Positions 14,882 to 22,605 of a stretch of 33,256 bases of DNA are shown here, in pieces (positions within the stretch are counted from its first letter, which is position 1; each line of letters begins with the position of its first letter). The notes under the pieces are model-generated. The model did not search any database. It was given only the letters and a program-made list of their open reading frames with translations, and was not told the DNA's origin. The position numbers and the translations under genes were made by a program. Origin of the DNA: Limiplasma sp964504385 (GTDB lineage Bacteria > Bacillota > Clostridia > Christensenellales > Aristaeellaceae); NCBI GenBank assembly GCA_964504385.1, contig CAZDEF010000025.1:1-33256 (forward strand), in the 5' to 3' direction.

Positions 14882-15916
14882 TCAAAGCGCCGCTTCGATA
14901 TCCGCCAGCAGCGCGTCCACCTCTTCGCGGCGGGTGGTCACATTGGTGCAGAAGCGCACGGCGGTGCGGCCATCCTCGCGCTTTTCCCACACGGAGAAGG
15001 CGTACTTTTCGCTCAGGCGGCGGCACGCTTCATCCGGCAGAATGACGAAGATCTGATTGGCGAAGGTATCGCAGTACAGCTCGCAGCCATGGCGCACAAA
15101 GGCCTGCTTGATCTCCTGCGCCATGGTGTTGGCGCGGGCGGAGAGTGAAACGTAATCATCGTTTTTCAAAATGGCCTCAAACTGCACGCCCAGCAGGCGG
15201 CCCTTGGCCAGCATCGCGCCGCGCTGCTTGATGTGGTAGCGGAAATCGCGGTGGAGGCGTTCATCCGTCAGCACAATGGCCTCGCCGAACAGCAGCCCCA
15301 CTTTGGTGCCGCCGATGTAGAAGGCGTCGCACACCTTGGCCAGAAACGGCAGATCCACCTGCGGCATCGCCGCCAGACCGTAGCCCAGCCTTGCGCCGTC
15401 CAGGAACAGCGGCAGCCCCAGCTCATGGCAGGCATCGGACAGCTCCTGCAGCTCCTGACGGGTGTAGAGCGTGCCCAGCTCCGTGGGGTGGCTCACATAC
15501 ACCATGCCCGGCCGCACGATATGCTCAAAGCTGGCGTCGGCGGCATGCTGCGCGCAGGCCCTGCGCACCTGTTCCGCCGTGATCTTGCCGTCCTTGTGCG
15601 GCAGGGGCAGCACCTTGTGGCCGGTGGCCTCCACAGCGCCGGTCTCGTGTACGTTGATGTGGCCGGTCTCGGCGCACAGCACGCCCTCAAAGGGGCGCAG
15701 CGCCGCCGCAATCACCAGCAGATTGGCCTGTGTGCCGCCCACCACAAAGTGCACATGCGCATCCGGCGCGGCGCATTTTTCACAGATCAGCCTGCGGGCG
15801 CGTTCGCAGCATTCATCCTCGCTGTAGCCGCAGTGCTGTTCCCCATTGGTCTCCACCAGCGCGCGCAGCACCACATCCGCTGCGCCGCAGGCGTAATCGC
15901 ATTCAAAATGAAGCAT
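14882..15916 (-). CDS. ltaE: Low-specificity L-threonine aldolase
   Basis: PLP enzyme that splits threonine or allo-threonine into glycine and acetaldehyde. The 344-residue protein is of normal length. FVVGGTQANLLVIAAAL (57-73) is the cofactor phosphate loop, HINVHETGA (86-94) carries the histidine near the ring, FLDGARLGYG (171-180) contains the aspartate that contacts the pyridine nitrogen, and FYIGGTKVGLLFGEA holds the Schiff-base lysine K205. The closest enzymes are fold-type I beta-eliminating lyases; other amino-acid substrates are possible. It has a TTGACA promoter and a shared terminator, so it looks monocistronic. Confidence 0.93.
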   Translation of the reverse strand: MLHFECDYACGAADVVLRALVETNGEQHCGYSEDECCERARRLICEKCAAPDAHVHFVVGGTQANLLVIAAALRPFEGVLCAETGHINVHETGAVEATGHKVLPLPHKDGKITAEQVRRACAQHAADASFEHIVRPGMVYVSHPTELGTLYTRQELQELSDACHELGLPLFLDGARLGYGLAAMPQVDLPFLAKVCDAFYIGGTKVGLLFGEAIVLTDERLHRDFRYHIKQRGAMLAKGRLLGVQFEAILKNDDYVSLSARANTMAQEIKQAFVRHGCELYCDTFANQIFVILPDEACRRLSEKYAFSVWEKREDGRTAVRFCTNVTTRREEVDALLADIEAAL

Positions 15917-15956
15917 GAAGATCCCCTTCCCGTGAATTTGAAAATAAACTGCCTGT

Positions 15957-15986
15957 ATGGTACACGCACGGCCGCTGCATTGTCAA
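15957..15986 (-). promoter_or_regulatory. Promoter of the threonine aldolase gene
   Basis: TTGACA (15981-15986), an 18-bp spacer and TACCAT (15957-15962) on the minus strand. The -35 box begins three bases after the T-run of the upstream terminator. Confidence 0.65.
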
Positions 15987-15989
15987 GGC

Positions 15990-16031
15990 AAAAAACGGGT
16001 CTGCCGCAGCCCGAAAGCCGCAGCAGACCCG
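15990..16031 (-). terminator. Terminator of the exported flavoprotein gene
   Basis: CGGGTCTGC (15996-16004) pairs with GCAGACCCG (16023-16031); six T residues follow directly in the minus-strand sense. It lies 17 bp past the stop codon. Confidence 0.9.
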
Positions 16032-16047
16032 AAAGGGAAAAACGGTT

Positions 16048-17820
16048 TTACTGTGCCTGAGCCAGCGCCGCTTCGCAAGCGCCGATCAGAGCCACGGAGG
16101 AATTGGTGGCGCCAGCCACGGTATCCACGCCGACGGTGCCGTTGGCCGCCACGATGGCGTTCAGCACGGTCTGCTCCGCAGTGGCGTAGATGGCGGGGGT
16201 CTCATTGTGAGCGGTCACTTCCACGGAAGCAATCTTGCCGCCCTCCACCTTCACGGAAACGGTCACATCGCCGTTGTTGCCCTTGGCGGTGCCTTCGTAC
16301 ACGCCGTCCTGGAAGGAGACGTCCGCGCCGCCCACGGCGGTCACGGTCTCTTCCACAGCGTTCTCATCCGCAGCCGCTTCGCGGGTCTGCACGGTGGCTT
16401 CGCCGCGCACCTCGGTGGCAGCGTTTTCACCGGCGATCTTGCCGAAAATGATGGCCTGCAGCAGGCCGTTGCCGCTCATGTAAGCCGCGCCGCCGGTGCT
16501 GGAGAAGCCCTCGGTCACGCCGCCGGCAGCATACAGGCCGGGAATGAGGGAGCCGTCCTCCTTGAGGACATGGGTGGCGATATCCGTGACCAGACCGCCT
16601 TGGGTGTGGCGCAGGTCGCCGGTGATCTTGATGGCATAGAAGGGAGCCTTGAACTCAGCAGGCAGCTTGGTGCGGTTGAACTCGTCCTCGCCGCGCTCGA
16701 TGGAAGCCAGATACTCGCTGAAGGTGCGGGCCATGGCCTGCTCGTCGATGTCCAGCTTCTGCGCCAGTTCCTCGGCGGTGTCGGCGCTCACCACGATGCC
16801 GGCATCCATAAAGGTCTGGAACTTGGCGGTGGCGGCGGCGTTGGTGGAGTCAAACACCATGTAGGCATAGTTGCCGGGCTGGTGCAGCACATGGGGGGAC
16901 AGCTCGGAATATCCGCCGTACTCGTTGCAGAAGCGCACGCCGTTCTGGTTCACGAAGATGCCGCCGCGGTTGGCAATACCCTGGTCCACGGTGCCGTAGC
17001 CTTCGCAGTAGAACGCATGGCCCTGATAAGCGCCCATGTTGGCCACGGCAGCGCCCAGCTCAACGCCCCACTCGATGCCCTCGCCGGTCGCGCCGGGAGC
17101 GTACATGGGGTAAGCGTCCTTCACCTCGGGCATGTACTTGGCCACCATTTCCTTGTTGGCGGCAAAGCCGCTGGTCGCCAGCACCACGTTCTTGGCCATG
17201 ATCTCCAGCTCGCCGTCGCTGTTTTCGGCCTTCACGCCGATCACTTCGCCCGCCTCGTTGGCGATGAGACCCACGCCGGGGGTGTTGAACAGCACGGTGA
17301 TGTTTTCAAAACCGTTGAGGTAGTCGTTCATCTTTTCCACCAGGCCCTTGCCGCTGCCCTCTGCCAGATGCATGCGGTAGTTGGACTGGCCGTAGTACAG
17401 CGAGCTGGTCACCACGGTGAACTTCACGTCCATGTCGGTCAGCCACTCGATGGTGGGCTTGGCGGACTCGGCCACGGTGTACACCAGATCCTCGCGCACG
17501 GAGTAGTTGGAGGGGCGCATGATATCGCGCACGAACCATTCAATGTTGTCGTCGATGCCGGCTTCCAGCTGCTGCTGGGTGCCGACCGCCGGGATCAGGC
17601 CGCCGGACATGAGCGTAGCGCCGCCCAGATAGCCGACCTTTTCCAGCAGGATCACGTTCGCGCCCTTCTGCGCGGCAGCGATGGCAGCGCTCATACCCGC
17701 GCCGCCGCCGCCCACGACCACCACGTCGGTCTCCATGGTCTGGGTCTGGGCAGCTGCGCCCGTCAGCACCATGCTGAGCACCAGCACGGCCGTCATCAGG
17801 GCAGACAAAACCTTCTTCAT
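16048..17820 (-). CDS. Exported FAD-dependent fumarate-reductase-like protein with FMN-binding domain
   Basis: Predicted extracellular flavin reductase of 590 residues. A signal peptide (1-24, cleavage likely after TGAAA) is followed by an FAD-binding domain with DVVVVGGGGAGMSAA (32-46) and a C-terminal FMN-binding domain (about 503-588) whose VDTVAGATNSS matches the ApbE flavinylation motif, with T572 as the likely covalent FMN site. Related proteins reduce fumarate, urocanate or other acceptors outside the membrane using electrons from a flavin relay. H405 in RHTQGG is kept, but the two arginines typical of fumarate reductases seem to be Y304 and Y447, so the substrate is probably different. 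The start at 17820 has AAAGGGGAA upstream; the ATG at 17841 has none. Own promoter and terminator. Confidence 0.9.
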   Translation of the reverse strand: MKKVLSALMTAVLVLSMVLTGAAAQTQTMETDVVVVGGGGAGMSAAIAAAQKGANVILLEKVGYLGGATLMSGGLIPAVGTQQQLEAGIDDNIEWFVRDIMRPSNYSVREDLVYTVAESAKPTIEWLTDMDVKFTVVTSSLYYGQSNYRMHLAEGSGKGLVEKMNDYLNGFENITVLFNTPGVGLIANEAGEVIGVKAENSDGELEIMAKNVVLATSGFAANKEMVAKYMPEVKDAYPMYAPGATGEGIEWGVELGAAVANMGAYQGHAFYCEGYGTVDQGIANRGGIFVNQNGVRFCNEYGGYSELSPHVLHQPGNYAYMVFDSTNAAATAKFQTFMDAGIVVSADTAEELAQKLDIDEQAMARTFSEYLASIERGEDEFNRTKLPAEFKAPFYAIKITGDLRHTQGGLVTDIATHVLKEDGSLIPGLYAAGGVTEGFSSTGGAAYMSGNGLLQAIIFGKIAGENAATEVRGEATVQTREAAADENAVEETVTAVGGADVSFQDGVYEGTAKGNNGDVTVSVKVEGGKIASVEVTAHNETPAIYATAEQTVLNAIVAANGTVGVDTVAGATNSSVALIGACEAALAQAQ

Positions 17821-17869
17821 TTTTCTGTGTTCCCCTTTCATACTTGTAAGCGTTCACACGCTGCGTTCC

Positions 17870-17878
17870 ATTATAGCA
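17870..17878 (-). promoter_or_regulatory. Promoter of the exported flavoprotein gene
   Basis: TGCTATAAT on the minus strand is a perfect extended -10. It begins directly at the T-run of the LCP terminator, so the hairpin fills the place of the spacer and -35 region. Confidence 0.75.
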
Positions 17879-17912
17879 AAACAGGATCCTGCAAGTCCAT
17901 GCAGGATCCTGT
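17878..17912 (-). terminator. Terminator of the LCP gene
   Basis: ACAGGATCCTGCA (17881-17893) pairs perfectly with TGCAGGATCCTGT (17900-17912) around a 6-nt loop, followed by TTTT in the minus-strand sense. It lies about 35 bp after the LCP stop codon. Confidence 0.85.
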
Positions 17913-17946
17913 CTCTTTTCTCAGGCTTTGTCACATGCGCGCTGTA

Positions 17947-19068
17947 TCAATCTGGATACAGCTCCGGATTGTAGTAACTCTCGCCATAAAGCAGCATATG
18001 CAGCTCGCCCAGCGTTTTTTCCAGCCGTTCGGGGTTGATGTACAGCAGACTGACCTCGCCGTATTTCTTGTAGGCGTACAGCTTGTCCACCGGGATGCCG
18101 AACTGCTGCAGGATCTCGCCGCCGCTGGCGATCTTCTTCATCGTTTCGCCGCCCAGCACCGTCATGCCCAGATTGAGCATTTCATCCAGCGTCAGGTTGG
18201 TGCGGCCGTAGGGCAGGGCGGTCTGGATGAGGGTCATCAGCTTCATCACATCCATGTCCTGCATCACGGTCTTGAGCAGGGTCTCCAGCAGCACGCGCTG
18301 ACGGCCGTTGCGGTTCAGGTCGTTCTGGCCCTGCAGGTTGCGGATGCGGCCATAGGTCACGGCCTGCATGCCGTCCAGATGCTGCACGCCGTCCTCCCGC
18401 TTCAGCTTTTCGCGGCCTTCGTTGGAATCCATGGGCTCCTTAGTGAACAGCTCATAGTTGATCTGATGGGCTTCTTCCTCCGTCAGGTACATGTCCACGC
18501 CGCCCAGCGCCTGAATGATATCAGCCAGCCCGTGAATGTTGACCAGCACATAGCGCTGGATGTTCATCTGGAAATTGAAGTTGACGGTCTTCATGGCCAG
18601 CTCCGCGCCCTTGGCGATGCTTTCGGTGCTGCCGAATTTGAAGGCGGTGTTCAGGCGCTGGCGGTTTTTGTAGCCGGGCACCTTCACGGCGGTATCGCGG
18701 CCGATGGAGGTGAGGGTGATGGCGCCGGTGCGCTTGTTGATGGAGCAGATGATATTGGCGTCGGCGCGGCCGCTCTCCAGCTCCACGCTGCGGTTATCGA
18801 TGCCGATGAGCAGAATGTTCACCACATGATCCGGCAGCGCCTCGTTCACGCTCAGGTCGCTCAGATCCACCTCGCCCTCGCGGGTGGGGTCGTCCAGCAT
18901 GCCCGCCAGCTCGGACAGCAGCGCGTCCTCCTCGGGGGTCAGCTCCGCCGCGTTGAGCGCGGTCTCATCGGTCTGCCATGCCTCGGCGCTTTCCGCCGCA
19001 GCCACGCCGGTCAGCACCAGCATCAGGCTCAAAGCCAGCGCCAGCAGCCTGCTCAGTAGGTTTTTCAT
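17947..19068 (-). CDS. LytR-CpsA-Psr (LCP) family protein
   Basis: LCP proteins attach undecaprenyl-linked glycopolymers such as teichoic acids or capsule to peptidoglycan outside the membrane. In 373 residues the family pattern is clear: NILLIGIDNRS (84-94), GRADANIICSI (100-110, the metal-binding aspartate D103), LTSIGRDTAVKVPG (119-132, with R124 and D125; usually SIPRDT) and VTYGRIRN followed later by NRNGRQR. Residues 1-25 form a hydrophobic N-terminus ending VAAAE, which looks like a cleavable signal peptide rather than the usual uncleaved anchor. GGGAGGAA precedes the ATG. It has a good promoter and its own terminator. Which glycopolymer it handles is unknown. Confidence 0.92.
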   Translation of the reverse strand: MKNLLSRLLALALSLMLVLTGVAAAESAEAWQTDETALNAAELTPEEDALLSELAGMLDDPTREGEVDLSDLSVNEALPDHVVNILLIGIDNRSVELESGRADANIICSINKRTGAITLTSIGRDTAVKVPGYKNRQRLNTAFKFGSTESIAKGAELAMKTVNFNFQMNIQRYVLVNIHGLADIIQALGGVDMYLTEEEAHQINYELFTKEPMDSNEGREKLKREDGVQHLDGMQAVTYGRIRNLQGQNDLNRNGRQRVLLETLLKTVMQDMDVMKLMTLIQTALPYGRTNLTLDEMLNLGMTVLGGETMKKIASGGEILQQFGIPVDKLYAYKKYGEVSLLYINPERLEKTLGELHMLLYGESYYNPELYPD

Positions 19069-19148
19069 TCTCTTTGTTCCTCCCGTACCGTCAAAACCGC
19101 TTTGAATAGGCAGCGCGTTTTGACAAAAAAATCTTGCGGACCTTCCTC

Positions 19149-19177
19149 AGTATAGCACAAACCGCCGTTTGATACAA
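19149..19177 (-). promoter_or_regulatory. Promoter of the LCP gene
   Basis: TTGTAT (19172-19177), a 17-bp spacer and TATACT (19149-19154) preceded by TGC on the minus strand. The leader to the start codon is about 75 nt. Confidence 0.75.
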
Positions 19178-19253
19178 ACCATTCCGCGCATCATTTCCCG
19201 CGCTTTTGCGCACACTGTACCCTGCACCACAAAAACAGGGAGGTGAACCTCAC

Positions 19254-19421
19254 ATGGCCTTCAACGAAAAGCATCAGACCATCCACTGCGATGTGACCAG
19301 CTGCAAGCACCACGCGGACAACTGCAAGTGCGAGCTGGAAAGCATCAAGGTCGCGCCCCGTGCCGAATGCCACTCCGGCAAGTGCGACGAAAGCGAATGC
19401 GCCAGCTATTGCCGCAAGTAG
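19254..19421 (+). CDS. DUF1540 cysteine-rich small protein
   Basis: A 55-residue protein with eight cysteines, among them IHCDVTSCKHH, NCKCE, ECHSGKC and ECASYC. This matches DUF1540, a small family common in Clostridia and proposed to bind metal; its function is unknown. The start at 19254 is set by GGGAGGTGA just upstream. The gene is alone on the plus strand between LCP and HAD genes, is divergent from LCP, and ends at a strong terminator shared with the convergent operon. I saw no convincing vegetative promoter, so a sporulation sigma factor is possible but not shown. Confidence 0.88.
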   Translation: MAFNEKHQTIHCDVTSCKHHADNCKCELESIKVAPRAECHSGKCDESECASYCRK

Positions 19422-19436
19422 ATCTCCATTATCAAG

Positions 19437-19466
19437 CAAAGCACCTGCCGCAGCAGGTGCTTTGTT
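19437..19466. terminator. Bidirectional terminator between DUF1540 and HAD genes
   Basis: CAAAGCACCTGC (19437-19448) and GCAGGTGCTTTG (19453-19464) form a perfect 12-bp stem with a CGCA tetraloop. T-rich sequence follows on the plus strand and TTGATAAT on the minus strand. Confidence 0.88.
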
Positions 19467-19478
19467 TATGTGGCGTTT

Positions 19479-20093
19479 TCAGGCTTTCAGCGCATCGATA
19501 TACGCGGCAAGGCGGTCGGGGTTGCCGTCCGCATAGCAGTAGCCGTCCATGCCGACTGCCTTCGCGCCGTCGGCGTTTTGCTGCAGATCATCCACGAACA
19601 GGCACTCTTCCGCCTTCAGGCCGAATTTTTCACACAAGCGTTCATAGATCTCGGCATGCGGCTTGAGCAGGCGTTCCTCGGCGGAGACCAGCACGCCGCT
19701 GAACTGGTCGAAATACGGGATCTTGTAGGAAAAATCATGAAAGCGATGGCCGCAGTTGGTGAGGATATACAGGCGGTAGCCTTCCTCCAGCAGACGTTTG
19801 ATGAGCTTGTCCATCTGGCTCTTGGGATAGACGGCGTCCAGCCACCAGTCGCTCATCACATCGGCCGCCAGCTGACGCAGCTCGTCCGTCTCCAGCCGGG
19901 CCTGCGCCTCCGCCAGATATTCGGCCTCGCTCAGCACGCCGCCGTCGATCTTCGCCGCCCAGTCGGGCACACCAAAGATCGCTTTGCTGACCTGCTGCGC
20001 CTTCTGCGCGTCCTTGCAGTGGCGGATGCAGGGCAGATACGGGTCGTAATCCAGCAGCACCATGCCCATATCAAACACGATATTGCGAATCAT
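19479..20093 (-). CDS. HAD superfamily hydrolase
   Basis: Predicted phosphatase-like enzyme of 204 residues. Haloacid-dehalogenase motifs are present: motif I IVFDMGMVLLDYDP with nucleophile D8, motif II ILTNCG, motif III lysine in LLKPHAEIY, and motif IV FVDDLQQN. The DxG rather than DxD first motif is common in the YihX/epoxide-hydrolase-like branch. The helical cap lies between residues 20 and 90. The substrate is unknown. GGAGGAAA precedes the ATG, 12 bp after the methyltransferase stop. It is the last gene of the MATE-argS-SpoU-HAD operon. Confidence 0.9.
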   Translation of the reverse strand: MIRNIVFDMGMVLLDYDPYLPCIRHCKDAQKAQQVSKAIFGVPDWAAKIDGGVLSEAEYLAEAQARLETDELRQLAADVMSDWWLDAVYPKSQMDKLIKRLLEEGYRLYILTNCGHRFHDFSYKIPYFDQFSGVLVSAEERLLKPHAEIYERLCEKFGLKAEECLFVDDLQQNADGAKAVGMDGYCYADGNPDRLAAYIDALKA

Positions 20094-20105
20094 GCGCTTT
20101 CCTCC

Positions 20106-20876
20106 TCAGTGGTTCATGAGCTCATACATGAAGATGGCCGCCGCCACCGCAGCGTTGAGCGATTCCGCGCCGCCGCGCATGGGCAGGCGGTAGCGGTGGG
20201 TGCAGGCGGCAAGGGTCTGGGCGGTCATGCCGCGCCCCTCGTTGCCGATGATGACGCACAGCTTGCCCGGCAGCGCTCCGCGCCCATAGAACGGCTCGCC
20301 ATCCAGCGCCGCGCCGATGACGGCATAGCCGCGCTGAGCCAGCGTCTGCGCCGCTGCGGCAGCATCGTCCGCCGTGCACATGGGCACGCGGAACACGCTG
20401 CCCATGGTGGCGCGCAGGGTTTTGGGGCCGAAGGGATCGGCGCAGCCGGGGGTGAGGATGCAACCGTCGAAGCCCGCCGCATCCAGCGTGCGCAGCACCG
20501 TGCCCACATTGCCGGGATCCTGAACATTTTCCAGCAGGATCAGCTTGTCGCCCAGATCGGGCAGAGCTTTCGCTTCCGGCATCTCGCACACGGCGGCGAT
20601 GCCCTGCGGCGTTTTCACCTGCGATATGGCTGCCAGCACATGCTCCGGCACGGCGTAAACCTCGCCCCGCGCCATGGCCAGCAGATGAGAAAAACCCTCT
20701 GCCCGCTTTTCATCCACGAACACGGCGGTCACGCGCTCCGGGCACATGCTCAGCCCCTCGCCCACCATATGCTCGCCGTCCAGCAGGAAGGCGCGGCGGC
20801 GCGTCCGCTCCTTTGCGGAGGCCAGCGCGCGCGCATCCTGCACGGCGGGGTTTTTCAGGCTGGTGATGGTCTTCAT
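20106..20876 (-). CDS. TrmH/SpoU family RNA 2'-O-methyltransferase
   Basis: SPOUT-fold enzyme that methylates a ribose in rRNA or tRNA using SAM. The 256-residue protein has an N-terminal SpoU substrate-binding domain (about 1-95) and the knotted catalytic domain with all three motifs: NVQDPGNVGTVLRT with the catalytic arginine, CVIIGNEGRGM, and LPMRGGAESLNAAVAAAI. The target base cannot be told from sequence. Its ATG directly follows the argS TAA with no spacer, and the ribosome binding site GGAGCGG lies inside the end of argS, so the two are translationally coupled. The N-terminal SLKNPAVQDARAL is typical of the YsgA/RlmB-like group. Confidence 0.94.
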   Translation of the reverse strand: MKTITSLKNPAVQDARALASAKERTRRRAFLLDGEHMVGEGLSMCPERVTAVFVDEKRAEGFSHLLAMARGEVYAVPEHVLAAISQVKTPQGIAAVCEMPEAKALPDLGDKLILLENVQDPGNVGTVLRTLDAAGFDGCILTPGCADPFGPKTLRATMGSVFRVPMCTADDAAAAAQTLAQRGYAVIGAALDGEPFYGRGALPGKLCVIIGNEGRGMTAQTLAACTHRYRLPMRGGAESLNAAVAAAIFMYELMNH

Positions 20877-22601
20877 TTACATCCGCTCCGGCGCTTCCAT
20901 GCCGATCAGGTACAGGCCGGTCTTGATGGTGTTCTTCACGGCTCTGGTCAGGCGGATGCGCGCCTCGCGCACGGGCGCTTCATCCACGATGATGCGGTTT
21001 TCATAGTAGAACTTGTTATACGCCTTGCACAGCTCGGTGACGGCGCGGGTGATGATGCTGGGCTCGTAGCGGCTGGCCGCCTCGCGCACGGTCTCGGGGA
21101 AACGGCTGAGCTGGCGCAGCAGCTCCTGCGCATAGTCGTCCGACAGGGCGCTGTAATCCGGCTCCACGCTTTCCAGCCCCTCGGCCTTGCGCAGCGCGCT
21201 GCAGCAGCGGGCGTGGGTGTACTGCACATAGGGGCCGGTCTCGCCTTCGAAGGACAGCACGCGATCCCAGTGGAAGTCGATATCCTTGATGCGGCCATTC
21301 TGCAGATCCGCATAGATCACCGCGCCAACGCCCACCTGACGGGCCACTTCGTCCTTGTTGTCCAGATTGGGGCTCTTTTCCTCAATGATGGCGCGCGCCT
21401 TCTCGATGGCCATGTTGAGCACGTCCTCCAAGAACAGCACATGGCCCTTGCGGGTGGACAGGCTCTGGCCTTCGTAGCTGATCATGCCGAAGGCGACGTG
21501 GATCAGATCCTTTGCCCATTCGTAGCCCATCTTTTCCACCACCTTGAACCACTGGCGGAAATGCAGATCCTGCTGATAGGCCACCACATACAGGCACTTG
21601 TCAAAATCATAGGTGTCCTTGCGGTACAGGGCGGCGGCGATGTCACGGGTAGCATAAATGGTGGTGCCGTCCTTTTTGAGGATCAGGCAGGGCGGCATGC
21701 CGCTTTCTTCCTCGTTGAGATCCACCACAGACGCGCCCTCGGACAAGGTGAGCAGCTGCTTTTCGCGCAGCTCCTCCACCACGCGGTCGGTCTTATCCAC
21801 ATAGAAGGATTCGCCGTTGTAGCTGTCAAACTCCACGCCCAGCAGGTCGTACACGGGCTTGGCGTCGCGCAGGGTCAGATCCTTGAACCAGTTGAACAGG
21901 GCGAGCGCTTCCTCGTTACCGTCCTCGATGGCCTTGAACCAGCGGCGGCCTTCGTCATCCAGCGCGGGATCCTTCTCCGCTTCCTCGTGAAACTTCACAT
22001 ACAGGCGGGTCAGTTCCGGCACGCCGTTCTTTTCCACATCCTCGCGGTTGCCCCACGTCTTATAGGCGTAGATCAGCTTGCCGAACTGCGTGCCCCAGTC
22101 GCCCAGATGGTTGATGGATACGGTCTTGTAGCCCAGAAAGCGGTAGATGCGGGCCAGGCTGTGGCCCAGCATGGTGGTGGACAGGTGGCCGATGTGGAAG
22201 CGCTTGGCGATGTTGATGGAGGAATAGTCCAGACAGATGGTCTTGCCTGCGCCCTCCTCGCCGCTGCCGTAGTCTTCACCGGCGGCCAGCGCGGTCTCCA
22301 GCGTCTTCTGGGCAAAATTGTCCCTGTGCAGGAAGAAGTTGAGGTAGCCGCCCAGCTGCTTGGCGCTGGCCAGATCGTTTTCGCCAATGGCCTCGGCCAG
22401 CGTGGCGGCGATCATGGGCGGGCCCTTGCGCAGGGCCTTGCTCAGTTTGAAGCAGGGAAAGGCGTAATCGCCCATTTCCTTCTGCGGGGGAATCTCCAGA
22501 AAACCGGCGATATCCTCCGCCGTGGGCAGTCCTTCCACGCCCATGAAACAGTTATCGATCGTCTCCGCGATCAAAGCGGCAAGGCTCTGTTTGGTATCCA
22601 T
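20877..22601 (-). CDS. argS: Arginyl-tRNA synthetase
   Basis: Class I synthetase charging tRNA-Arg, 574 residues. The HIGH signature is at 136-139 within AKRFHIGHLSTTMLGHS. The KMSKS equivalent is LSTRKGHVLFLEDVL. The N-terminal additional domain (MGDYAFPCFKLSKALRKGPP) and the C-terminal DALR anticodon-binding domain (YVQYTHARCCSAL region onward) are present, so it looks complete. The start at 22601 leaves 4 bp after the upstream MATE stop codon, with AGGGAG inside the end of that gene; an upstream in-frame ATG at 22643 would overlap MATE. Essential enzyme in an unusual operon with an exporter. Confidence 0.97.
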   Translation of the reverse strand: MDTKQSLAALIAETIDNCFMGVEGLPTAEDIAGFLEIPPQKEMGDYAFPCFKLSKALRKGPPMIAATLAEAIGENDLASAKQLGGYLNFFLHRDNFAQKTLETALAAGEDYGSGEEGAGKTICLDYSSINIAKRFHIGHLSTTMLGHSLARIYRFLGYKTVSINHLGDWGTQFGKLIYAYKTWGNREDVEKNGVPELTRLYVKFHEEAEKDPALDDEGRRWFKAIEDGNEEALALFNWFKDLTLRDAKPVYDLLGVEFDSYNGESFYVDKTDRVVEELREKQLLTLSEGASVVDLNEEESGMPPCLILKKDGTTIYATRDIAAALYRKDTYDFDKCLYVVAYQQDLHFRQWFKVVEKMGYEWAKDLIHVAFGMISYEGQSLSTRKGHVLFLEDVLNMAIEKARAIIEEKSPNLDNKDEVARQVGVGAVIYADLQNGRIKDIDFHWDRVLSFEGETGPYVQYTHARCCSALRKAEGLESVEPDYSALSDDYAQELLRQLSRFPETVREAASRYEPSIITRAVTELCKAYNKFYYENRIIVDEAPVREARIRLTRAVKNTIKTGLYLIGMEAPERM

Positions 22602-22605
22602 GTGA

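Noticed and set aside
16207..19059. 950-codon open frame on the plus strand opposite the flavoprotein and LCP genes
   Set aside because: It spans two real genes plus a terminator and promoter on the other strand, and has the same low-complexity composition as other antisense frames.
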